DNA of 64,000 nucleotides from Ziziphus jujuba (lineage: Eukaryota > Streptophyta > Magnoliopsida > Rosales > Rhamnaceae): contig NC_083389.1 in NCBI RefSeq assembly GCF_031755915.1, forward strand, positions 24,923,001-24,987,000, in the 5' to 3' direction. The notes under the pieces are model-generated. The model was not told where the DNA came from, did no database searches, and worked only from the letters and a program-made list of their open reading frames with translations. This document shows, in pieces, positions 21,291 to 30,573 of the stretch. Position numbers and translations under genes: made by a program. Position 1 is the first letter of the stretch, and each line of letters starts with the position of its first letter.

Positions 21291-22642
21291 CCTATCTTAG
21301 ATGCTAGATTGCTTGGATTTGAATAATTAAAAGAACTTTATGAGCATGATAGTGACTTTGGAGAAATATTTAGGACCTATTCAAAACATGATTTTAATAA
21401 ATTTTACATCTTTGAGGGGTATTTATTTAGGAAAAACAAACTTTGTGTGCCTAATTGTAGCATTAGGGAATTGTTAGTGCTGGAAGTTCATGGTGGTGGC
21501 TTAATGAATCATTTTGATGTTTTAAAAACTTTATCCTTGCTGTAAGAATATTTTTATTTGCCTAAAATGAGGAGTGATGCAGAGAAAATATGTGAAAGAT
21601 GCTTGAAATGCAGAAAAGCCAAATCTAAGTTGAAACCGCATGGTTTGTATCTCCCATTGCCGATTCCTTCTTTTCCTTGGGTGGATTTGTCTATGAATTT
21701 TATTCTTGGTTTGCCCAGATCAAGGACAGGTAAGGATTCAATTTTTGTTATTATGGGTAGATTTTCTAAGATGACACATTTTATTGCATGTAATAAAATT
21801 GATGATGCATCTAATGTTGCTAACTTGTTCCTTAAGAAATTGTAAGATTGCATAGTATGCCTAGAACAATCATATCAGATAAGGATGCTAAGTTTTTAAG
21901 TTATTTTTGAAAAAATTTATAGGCTAAGTTAGGAACGAAACTTTTTTTTTCAACTACTTGTCATCCACAAATTAATGGACAAACTGAAGTAGTAAATAGG
22001 ACTTTATCTGCATTGTTACGAGCTTTAATTAGTAGAATTTTAAGAGCATGGGAAGAATGTTTGCCACATGTTGAATTTGCTTAGAATAGATCCATGCATT
22101 CAGCTATTAAATATACACCATTTAATATTTTTTGTGGTTTAATCCTTTGACTCCACTATATTTGACCTTTACCTTTAAGTGAACGTGCTAATCTAGATGG
22201 AAAACAAAAAGCCAATTTTGTGAAGCAGATTCATGAAAAGACAAGGGCAAATATTGAGAAGAGGACCGAGCAATATGCAAGAATTGCTAATCAAGGTTGA
22301 AAAAAAGTTGTCTTTGAACCTGGAGATTGGTTTTGGTTGCACTTAAGAAAGGAGAGGTTTCCCGAACAAAGAAATTCCATGCTTATGTCATGTGGAGATG
22401 GGCCATTTCAAGTTTTGGAGTGGATTAATGAAAATGCTTACAAACTTGACTTACAGGATGAGTATAATGTTAGTGCTACATTTAATGTTGCTGACTTATC
22501 TCCTTTTGCTGGAGGTGGTGATTTCAATTTAAGGGCAAATCCTTTTCAAGAAGAGGGGAATGATGAGAATCCACCCAAACCCACATACCTGATCCAGATG
22601 AAGACTAGGCCGATCACTAGGGCTCAAGCTAAGAGATTTTAG
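21291..22642 (+). pseudogene. GyA-1 integrase and Pol C-terminal tail
   Basis: Integrase inserts the cDNA into host DNA. The zinc-binding region is visible as EVHGGGLMNHF followed by [13 protein letters not shown]. The core shows [16 protein letters not shown] and [28 protein letters not shown] and [20 protein letters not shown] follow in other frames. The C-terminal part (22337-22642) reads [20 protein letters not shown] and FNVADLSPF, then runs through the LTR start at 22561 into RPITRAQAKRF. Several stops break the core. Confidence 0.85.
22547..22560 (+). other. GyA-1 polypurine tract
   Basis: AAGAAGAGGGGAA-type purine tract directly before the LTR terminus TGATGAGAAT. It lies inside the open integrase frame. 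Confidence 0.8.
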
Positions 22643-23670
22643 GAAAACCTAGTTTCCTTTATATAGGGAGTAATTAATTCTCAAAAAGGCTTGTCAATAC
22701 CCAAAAATACAAAACCTATTTTAAGCATCTAAGTGGTGGAGATCGATACGGACTCGGGTAGTTGTTTTCATGCAAATATGGACTCCAGGCAGCAAGAAAT
22801 GATTCCAACACTTTATGGATTTGATGAATATCTCTAAGAGGTCATGAAATCAAGACAACGTAGAAGCTAAGGCAGCTAAACAAGTGGTATGCACATAGGA
22901 GGAGTTTGGGCCGAAATTTGCTGTATTGCTTTCTGGCCTTACAGTATTTTACTGAGTTGGCATTTTCTCTTTGTTCCAATCAAGGGCAACGTGTGGGACT
23001 CAATGATAATCCTATTTGGCATCCTACAAAGCATATGGAAGCTGATTTGGAGCTTAAATTGGTCAAAGATTGGTCAAAGATAGGTTAGGCAAAAAGATAG
23101 TTATTTGGTTTCCTATTTTGATTTTGATTTTTTGTTTTAGAAAATTAGTCTTCTATTTGGTTTTTATTTATTTATTTACTAGAAAAATTAACTTAGAAAA
23201 GTTATTATTTTATTATTTTTCTTGTAGATTAATTAATTTCTAATTCAAAATAAAGAAATTAATTAATACAAATTAGTTTAGGCAAGTAAGGTGAAATTCG
23301 GCCAACATGTTTCCTAATCTCTTTGATGGCCGATTTTAACCTAAGTTTCTAGAGTTTATTGTTTTGTGACTCTAGCCTATTTAAGGGCTTACTTTTTGGG
23401 AAGAACACACCTTCAATAATATACAAAAGATTAATTATGAGATTGAATTTCTCTTTGTTCTCTTTGAACACCTAAAACACCATTAGAGAGTGAGTGTTTT
23501 AGTTTTGACTTATCAATAGGATATCCATAATCTATTGTGCAGTCTTCAATATACCAAAGTTTTTAATCACAGGTTGGTTAGTGGTTGATGTCACTTTATT
23601 AAAATCTAAACTTAATTGTAGATCTGGACTAATATAATACGAGTTTACGTACGTGTCCACCTAGGTTCGT
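22561..23670 (+). repeat. GyA-1 3' LTR (all but last 4 bp)
   Basis: Starts TGATGAGAAT, the same terminus as GyA-2 at 45151 and 49994. It stops at ..GGTTCGT because CopA inserted there; the remaining ATCA lies beyond CopA. Pol coding sequence overlaps its first ~80-180 bp. Confidence 0.85.
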
Positions 23671-23875
23671 TGATGGAATTTGGTGTAGGTTTATGTTGTT
23701 GTACCCTAGAGCACAATCATTCAAGGTGTTAGTCAAGAATAATTGTTGTTGGTTCTTGGTTCTTGATTTTGTTTTTTTGGTTTGTTAAGGTTTTGTTTCT
23801 AGTTTTAATGGAGGTTTAGGGTTCTTGAGAAGGTTGTTAGCTTTTGGGAAGAAGAAGAAAACAAATGTAGTAGTT

Positions 23876-23916
<41 letters not shown>

Positions 23917-24698
23917 AAAATTGTTGTTTTTTCAAAATATGTTATTTTTGAATATTCCTTCCTCAATGTTTTCATTACAATTTTTCATACTTTTAAATAC
24001 ATCAAAAAGGCAATAAGACATGCTGGCATATTGAGCAATAAATACAAAAGCATTAAAAGTAACCAACTAAGCCAAACTACCTCAACTAACTCTAATCAAT
24101 GTGCTGGGCATGCAAGAAACCTTCTATAATAGGCAGTTCAGCTTGTCTAAGGCATTTGAATTTGAAAAACAGCTCCATTTGACTTGAAAATTGGAGGGAA
24201 GCCTTTTTGAATATTAAACCGTGTTCTAGCCAAAAACCAGATAAAACAAAGTCCATTTTCCCATTCAAAAATAATCAAACCCGAGGCAGTTTTTGCCCCG
24301 TTTTCTGGGTAACAAAACTGCACAAGGGTCAGATTGTTTAGGGCTTAACTCAGCATTCCCAGATCCAAATTGGGCCATTCTTTTTGCTGCTACTTCCACT
24401 GCATTTCTATCTTATTATATCCAAAATTTAGATCCAAATCCCAAACCTTCTTCAAACGGCATCCAATTAAGTGGACTTATGTTGCTGGAAATACAATTCC
24501 AGCAACTAGACAAAAAAGGCCCTAAGCTTTAGTTAATGAGCTTAGGGCATTACAAAAAAGGATATTGTTCTAAAAAATTACAAGATAAAATAAAATGCAT
24601 AAACATAAATAATTTTTGGTCTTTGATGTTGCAAAATAAAGAGTGCAAGTGTAACTGAACTACCTTGCACATTATGGCAAGATCACCACATTTCAACA
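23671..24698 (-). repeat. CopA 3' LTR
   Basis: 1028 bp with minus-strand termini TGTTGAAATG...CCATCA. It contains a GA microsatellite at 23877-23914, longer than in the other LTR. The 79-codon plus-strand frame at 24293-24532 lies inside the LTR, recurs at 28884-29123 and is not considered a gene. Confidence 0.9.
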
Positions 24699-25142
24699 CT
24701 CCTCCTTGGTGTTCTTGTTTGAAATATTGAGAAGCTTCCTCAAGGTCTCAAATCTTGCTTTTGGAAGTGGCTTGGTGAAGAAATCTGCAAGGTTATCTTC
24801 GGTCTTGATATATTCCAAGCTTACTTCTCCATTTTCTTCAAACTCTTTCAAAGAGTGATACTTCACCGGTATGTGTTTCGTCCTTCCATGTTGAACGGGG
24901 TTCTTGGCTATTGATATGGCTGAAGTGTTGTCACATTTGGTGATGGTTGAACCCTCTTGAGGATAACCAAGGTCCTCCAATAATTTTCTAAGCCAAATGC
25001 ATTGATTTGCACATGAAGAGCAACCAATGTACTCGGCTTCGGCGGTGCTTTGAGCAGTTGTTGCTTGCTTTTTTGCATTCCATGAGAATGGTCCACTACC
25101 AAGTGAGAAAAGATATCCCGAAGTGCTCTTCATATCATCCAA
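24693..25142 (-). pseudogene. CopA RNase H
   Basis: RNase H of the copia Pol. The frame reads DDMKSTSGYLFSLGSGPFSW, QSTAEAEYIG, CDNTSAISIAKNPVQHGRTK and DNLADFFTKPLPKARF, the full set of copia RNase H motifs, and ends at a TAA/LTR junction. This part is open; it is a pseudogene because the upstream frame (25130-25528) joins it only through a frameshift near 25140. Confidence 0.9.
24699..24711 (-). other. CopA polypurine tract
   Basis: Minus strand reads CACCAAGGAGGAG directly before the LTR start TGTTGAAATG. Confidence 0.8.
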
Positions 25143-26250
25143 GCATCCAGCCCAATCACTATCGAGTAGGCCATTAATCTTATCACATCTTGCCTATCAT
25201 ACCAAACTCCAAAGTCTTGTGTTCCTTTTAAGTATCTAAGAATTCTTTTGGCACCTACAAAATGATTTTGGGATGGTGCTTGCATATATCTAGACAAAAC
25301 ACATGTGGTATGCATAATATCCGGTCTTGATGAACATACATAGAGCAAACTTTCTATCATACTTCTATATAGGGTCGAGTTTACCTTTGGTGTGCCATCC
25401 TCCTTATATTTGTCTCCTTGGTTCATTGGTGCTGACATTGGCTTGCATTCATCAAGGTTGAACTTTTTCAAAAGATCTTTGATGTATTTCTCTTGAGATA
25501 TGAAGATACCTCTAGAGCATTGCATCACTTCACTCCAAGGAAGTAATTCATTTCACCAAGGCTTGACATGTCAAACTCCTTTTCAAGTTCATTTTTCAAA
25601 ACTTCCACATTCTTTTCATTTTCACCCGTGACCAACAAATCATCCACATAGAGTGAGATAATAGCCATGCCTTCTTCATTCCTTATGTATAGTGTTGGCT
25701 CATTTGAACTCCTCCTAAAGCCTTGGTAGATCAAGTAACCATCAATCTTGCCATACCAAGCCCTAGGTTCCTGCTTTAACCCGTAAAGTGCCTTATGTAG
25801 AGGGTACACTTTGTCCTCATGTCCTTGAACAATGAAGCCCTCGGGTTGGTTGACATAAACCTCCTCTTGAAGCACACCATTCAAGAAAGCCGACTTTACA
25901 TCAAGGTGGTACACCTTCCATGACATTGAGGCCGAGATGGATAGGATGAGCCTTATGGTCTCCATTCTTACAACCGGTGCAAACGTCTCTCCATAATCTA
26001 CACCTGCTTATTGTACATAGCCTTTTGCCACAAGCCTTGCCTTGTGCTTGCATATTGTTCCATCCGGGCTGAACATGGTCTTAAAGATCCACTTTACACC
26101 AATTGATTTCTTGTTTTTAGGTTTAGAAACCAAAGACCAAGTTTCATTCTTTTCTATCATATCCATTTCGGTTTGCATGGCCTCCATCCACTCTTTCTTT
26201 TGCATAGCTTCTTGAACATTGGTAGGATCACTCAAGGCAACATTGCACCT
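25130..26250 (-). pseudogene. CopA reverse transcriptase
   Basis: EAMQKKEWMEAMQTEMDMIE, GVKWIFKTMFSPDG and KARLVAKGYVQ start the domain, then a TAA at 26008-26010 where the family has Gln. The same frame continues YHLDVKSAFLNGVLQEEVYV, QPEGFIV, YGLKQEPRAWY and the catalytic YVDDLLVTG (about 25648-25674). After a frameshift at about 25525, ISQEKYIKDLLKKFNLDECK, SLLYVCSSRPDI and AKRILRYLKGTQDFG complete it. The catalytic Asp pair is present. Confidence 0.9.
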
Positions 26251-26853
26251 TTCATTTTCTTTGCAAAAATCCTCCATAGTCAAGCTTGTATATTCTCCAC
26301 CATTGTCGGTTCTGAAGCACTTCATCTTTGCATTGCTTTGGGTTTCCACCATCTTCTTGAATTCTATGAACTTCTCAAGCATTTGTGACTTGGTTGTTAG
26401 AAAATATACCCAACACATCCTTGAGTAGTCATCAATGAAGGTTAGGAAGTACTTACAACCTCCAATTGATGACAAACTCATTGGTCCACACACATCCGAA
26501 TTGACTAGCTCAAGCTTCTCCTTAGCTCTCCATGAACCGGCTTTAGGGAATGGAAGCCGTGTGGATTTCTCTAGTTGGCATACATCACATAGGCTTCTCA
26601 TCTCCTCAATCTTTGGCATGTCCTTCACAATGGCATTGGTATTTTTTATGATACCATAGCTAGAATGCCCAAGCCTTTTATGCCAAAGTTGAGAAATGGA
26701 CTCCACTTTGGTTTTTAAGGCTTGTTCATTCTTAACTAGGTCCAATCTATAGCTTTTGTCCTTCAATGGTACCTTAAACAGCTCATTACCACAAGCATCA
26801 TATATGATACATCCATCTTTTGTAAAATTTAAAGCAAAGCCTCTTTCTACCAA
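26250..26853 (-). pseudogene. CopA integrase, C-terminally deleted
   Basis: HKRLGHSSYGII and CDVCQLEKSTRLPF give the zinc-binding region. The first two catalytic Asp residues are in VNSDVCGPM and FRTDNGGEYTS. The frame then passes from FCKENE straight into the pre-RT sequence LSDPTNVQEAMQ, so the third catalytic residue (Glu) and the whole integrase C terminus are missing. The reading frame is preserved across the deletion. Confidence 0.85.
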
Positions 26854-28155
26854 TTATGCTACACTAAGAAAGTTTTCACACAAACTGGGAACATATAGCA
26901 CATCTTTTATAATTTTGGTACCTTCCTTGGTGTTCAAGCACACATCTCCTTTGCCTTCTACTTCCATGAACCGACCATCACCAATCTTCACTTTGGTTTT
27001 GTAGTTTCGGTCAAGCTCCATAAAACCATCCTTTTGGAAACTCATGTGGTGTGAGCAACCACTATCTACAAGCCAACCGAGACCACTACTTGTGGCTTTA
27101 AGGCATGTGGCCACAAATAGGTTCTTGGCTTCCTCATTAACCACATTGGCTTGTTGTCTCCTTTGCTTGCATACTTTGGCAATGTGGCATTTTCCTCTAC
27201 ATCTTTCACAAGATGCATCTGGCCTCCAAAAACACTTGGATGGTGGATGTCCAAGCTTTTTGCAATGAGGGCAAAGTGGATGCCCTCTTCGGTTTTGATG
27301 GCTTTGTTGTTGTTGTTGTTGATTCCATCCACTTTTGTTGTTGTTTGTGTTGTTGTTGGTTGTAAAAACGGTTTGGTTGGTGTTGTTGCTCTTCCTTCCT
27401 TTATTCTTCTTTTTGTTGCCGTGGCCACCATAGAATGCACTCTCTATGGTCTCCTCCTTTCTAATGGCTCTCCTTTGTTCGATTGCTTGAAGAGCATTGA
27501 TGAGCTCACTCAATGTTATTTCACTAAGATTTCTAGATTCTTCAAGGGAGGAAATCTTAGCTTCAAACCTTTCGAGTAAGCTCACCAATACTTTCTCTTC
27601 TACCCTTTGATCGGTCAATTGCTCACCAAGGACCCGAATTTGATTTACCACTTTGAGCATCCTTTCCATGAAATCCTTGACAAGCTCATTCTCCTTCACC
27701 TTCAAGATCTCAAACTCTCTTCTTAGGTTTAAAACTTGCATTTGCCGAGTTCTAGTATTTCCATGGAACTCCTCTTGAAGCTTTATCCAAACATTTCTAG
27801 CACTTGTTCATGACATTATCCTTGTAAAAATGGAATCACTCATGGAGGAGTGCAAGGCAGTGAGGGCCTTGAACCCCTTGGCAACTTCGGCCTCATGTGC
27901 ATTTCTTTATGCTTGGGTTGCATTAGCTCTCAACTCTTCCACTACATAACCTTCTTCTATGACTTCCCATAAACCAAAGGCTTGAAGGTAGGCTTTCATT
28001 TTTATAATCCAAATGGAATAGTTTTGGGCTTCAAACTTAGGTGGTGTTGGGGTTGCAAAGGATTGTGAGGCCATTTGAAAAAATGGTTTTTGAAAAGTTT
28101 TGAAAAATGGACACAAGAACAAGCTCCGGGGTGGTGGTATTTTGGTGAGTTTCAA
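26854..28155 (-). pseudogene. CopA gag and protease
   Basis: Gag starts at 28076 or 28155 (MASQSFATPTPPKFEAQNYS, then WIIKMKAYLQAFGLWEVIEEG), the UBN2-type copia capsid. After a break at about 27740-27910 it continues EFEILKVKENELVKDFMERM. Two zinc knuckles follow (CPHCKKLGHPPSKC and CERCRGKCHIAKVC), the second with Gly replaced by Lys. The protease active site is WLVDSGCSHHM near 27055-27090. A TAA at 26851-26853 replaces a Gln codon between ENFLSVA and LVERGF. Confidence 0.9.
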
Positions 28156-28267
28156 CTAGTATTTTTGGAAGGTTTTGGTTTCGGTTGGAAGGCTTTAGGC
28201 AGCGGATCCTCTCACAAATAAAATGGTCTAGGTTGAAAGCTCACAAGGTCCTATGAAATTACACTAT

Positions 28268-28279
28268 GCTCTGATACCA
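28268..28279 (-). other. CopA primer-binding site
   Basis: Minus strand TGGTATCAGAGC immediately after the 5' LTR end ..CCATCA. Confidence 0.9.
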
Positions 28280-29289
28280 TGATGGAATTTGGTGTAGGTT
28301 TATGTTGTTGTACCCTAGAGCACAATCATTCAAGGTGTTAGTCAAGAATGATTGTTGTTGATTCTTGGTTCTTGATTTTGTTTTTTTGGTTTGTTAAGGT
28401 GTTGTTTCTGGTTTTAATGGAGGTTTAGGGTTCTTGAGAAGGTTGTTAGCTTTTGGGAAGAAGAAGAAAACAAATGTAGTAGTTGAGAGAGAGAGAGAGA
28501 GAGAGCCAAACTTGTTGTTGTTTCAAAATATGTTTTTTTTGAATATTCCTTCCTCAACGTTTTCATTACAATTTTTCATACTTTCAAATACATCAAAAAG
28601 GAAATAAGACATGCTGCCATATTGAGCAATAAATACAAAAGCATTAAAAGTAACCAACCAAGTCAAACTACCTCAACTAACTCTAATCAATGTGCTGGGC
28701 ATGCAAGAAACCTTCTTTAATGGGCAGTTCAGCTTGTCTAAGGTATTTGAATTTGAAAACCAGCTCCATTTGACTTGAAAATTGGAGGGAAGCCTTTTTG
28801 AATATTAAAATGTGTTCTAGCCAAAAACCAAATAAAACAAAGTCCATTTTCCCATTCAAAAATAATCAAACCTGAGGCAGTTTTTGCCCAGTTTTCTGGG
28901 TAACAAAACTGCACAAGGGTCAGATTGTTTAGGGCTTAACTCAGCCTTCCCAGATCCAAATTGGGCCATTCTTTTTGTTGCTGCTTCCTCTGCATTTCTA
29001 GCTTATTATATCCAAAATTCAGATCCAAATCCCAAACCTTCTTCAAACGGAATCCAAGGAAGTGGACTTATGTTGCTGGAAATACAATTCCAGCAACTAG
29101 ACAAAAAAGGCCCTAAACTTTAGTTAATGGGCTTAGAACATTACAAAAAAGGATATTGTTCTTAAACATTACAAGATAAAATAAAATGCATAAACATAAA
29201 TAATATTTGGTCTTTGATGTTGCAAAATAAAGAGTGCAAATGTAACCGAACTACCTTGCATATTGTGGCAAGATCACCACATTTCAACA
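28280..29289 (-). repeat. CopA 5' LTR
   Basis: About 1010 bp, collinear with 23671-24698. Plus-strand right end ..CATTTCAACA, followed by GTATCATTACAAAG, which restores the last bases (ATCA) of the GyA-1 LTR. Confidence 0.9.
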
Positions 29290-29294
29290 GTATC

Positions 29295-29696
29295 ATTACA
29301 AAGCCATCCTTAAATTGAAAATCAATCTGCACCTGAAACACCAAAAATGAAAATGCCAAAAAGGATGACACTCTCACACGCTTTGAAAGAAGGCATAAAA
29401 CTATCTCCAAATTAGTGGCAGAAACACACTCCTTCTTGCCATCAACATGGTCAACATAGTCAACAAAGACAACACCATCATCCCAAAACATAAAGACCGC
29501 ACCTAACTCTTCCAATGCTGATGCAGAACAATAATAATAATAAATAAAATAAAAGAATACGAAAGACTCGGCCTCCTTAAAACTTTGAAGTAAAGAACCT
29601 CTAGGGGGAAACCAACAAAAGGAAAAAAAAAAGAAAAAGAAAAAAAGAAAAAAAAAGTAACATAGTAATTAAAAAAATCAACTAAATCTAAAAGAC
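29295..29696. other. Flank right of GyA-1, no gene assigned
   Basis: A minus-strand frame (29162-29515) starts here and runs into CopA; its peptide resembles nothing I recognise. A/G-rich low-complexity sequence lies at 29617-29655. Confidence 0.4.
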
Positions 29697-29875
29697 TTAT
29701 CCCTCTACAAATCCATCAACATGAGAGTCAATACAAAAAGCAAGAAGATGAAAAAACCATTGTGCAGAAGGTTCCAAAGTAGCCGCTTTAGAAAGAGCAT
29801 TAGCAACACCATTACTTTCACAATAAATACAAAACACCGTAAAACTGATGGAATCATAAAAATTAATAAAGGAGA
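29697..29875 (-). pseudogene. RNase H-like C-terminal scrap (LINE type)
   Basis: Minus strand reads FTVFCIYCESNGVANALSKA and ATLEPSAQWF, like the terminal helix region (Y.R.SN..A.ALA..A) of plant RVT_3 RNase H domains from non-LTR elements. No catalytic motif remains. Similarity to the remnant at 9725-10018 is at family level only. Confidence 0.4.
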
Positions 29876-30414
29876 AAAAGAAAAAAAAAAAGTTATACAC
29901 ATAGTCATGCTGCCAGGGTTGGCACAAAACTATATAATTATAGAGGGTGTATGTTATCAATATATATTATAATTTGTGAATTTCAATTTTTGAAAATTTA
30001 TCAATGATTTCTTTGTCGACGGAATACAACTTTTATATTTTGTGAAAAATTTTAAAATATTTTAATTTTCATAGATAAGTATGACGATGAAAATAACTAC
30101 AGTTGCAAAAGCCGATGCAGTGCACTTTTCCTGTGGATCCATGGATGGCTGGTGCTTTAAAGGAAGGATGTAAAATTTTTACAATGATGTTTAAGGGGGG
30201 ATAGTCAAATGTCACTATTTTATCAAGTAACAAGATAACTGTCTTTTCATTTTCGACTGTCTAGGCATGTGGATCAACCATTGATTGACTTTTTTTCTCT
30301 TGTTTCCTTCTTCTTTTTTCCTTTTTGAGAATGTACAATTGTTTTGGTTACAAGTGTGTACTTTCGCTCTATGGTGCTTGCTTTATTGTTCATTTTTGGA
30401 CGTAAAACACACAC

Positions 30415-30466
<52 letters not shown>

Positions 30467-30568
30467 CATGTAAAAGCACATTCACGAGGCACCAAATAGA
30501 TATGATGACTGTACACGATAAATATATAAACCTTTCGTTTTCATTTACTAGAACTAAAACTTTATACA
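29876..30568. other. Spacer with GA microsatellite
   Basis: An (AG)n tract at 30416-30462 gives the Arg-Glu/Ser-Leu peptides seen in all frames. No gene is seen. Confidence 0.6.
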
Positions 30569-30573
30569 GTATG
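30569..30573 (+). repeat. Target-site duplication, left copy (GTATG)
   Basis: GTATG immediately left of the LTR, repeated at 33971-33975 immediately right of it. Confidence 0.9.

Larger units (their letters stand above)
16037..23670 (+). mobile_element. GyA-1, Ty3/gypsy element with all domains but inactive
   Basis: Order: truncated 5' LTR, primer-binding site (16653), leader, gag (17782-18960), protease (about 19140-19530), reverse transcriptase (19857-20681), RNase H (20688-21270), integrase (21460-22560), polypurine tract (22547-22560), 3' LTR (22561-23670). The order RT-RNase H-integrase identifies Ty3/gypsy. Numerous stops and frameshifts make it non-autonomous. No chromodomain is evident at the integrase C terminus. 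The last four LTR bases (ATCA) are displaced to about 29291-29294 by the CopA insertion. Confidence 0.9.
23671..29289 (-). mobile_element. CopA, Ty1/copia element, 5.6 kb
   Basis: Two ~1.0-kb LTRs (23671-24698 and 28280-29289) flank a minus-strand gag-protease-integrase-RT-RNase H region, the integrase-before-RT order of copia. Primer-binding site (28268-28279) and polypurine tract (24699-24711) are intact. The coding region is inactivated by two apparent CAA-to-TAA changes, frameshifts and an integrase deletion. The LTRs are very similar, so insertion is probably the most recent event in this block. The 5-bp duplication is imperfect: GTATC follows the right LTR, while only GT remains at the left. 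Confidence 0.9.

Noticed and set aside
24293..24532. 79-codon frame repeated at 28884-29123
   Set aside because: Both copies lie at the same place in the two CopA LTRs; the duplication is explained by the LTRs and the peptide is unknown.
27044..27579. Plus-strand frames opposite the CopA gag
   Set aside because: Antisense shadows of the zinc-knuckle and capsid region of gag.
29162..29515. Minus-strand 117-codon frame spanning the CopA right LTR end
   Set aside because: Its last part is LTR sequence, so the frame is a chance fusion; the remainder is not recognisable.
30285..30516. Arg-Glu and Ser-Leu repeat peptides
   Set aside because: Direct translation of an AG microsatellite in several frames; no other coding evidence.
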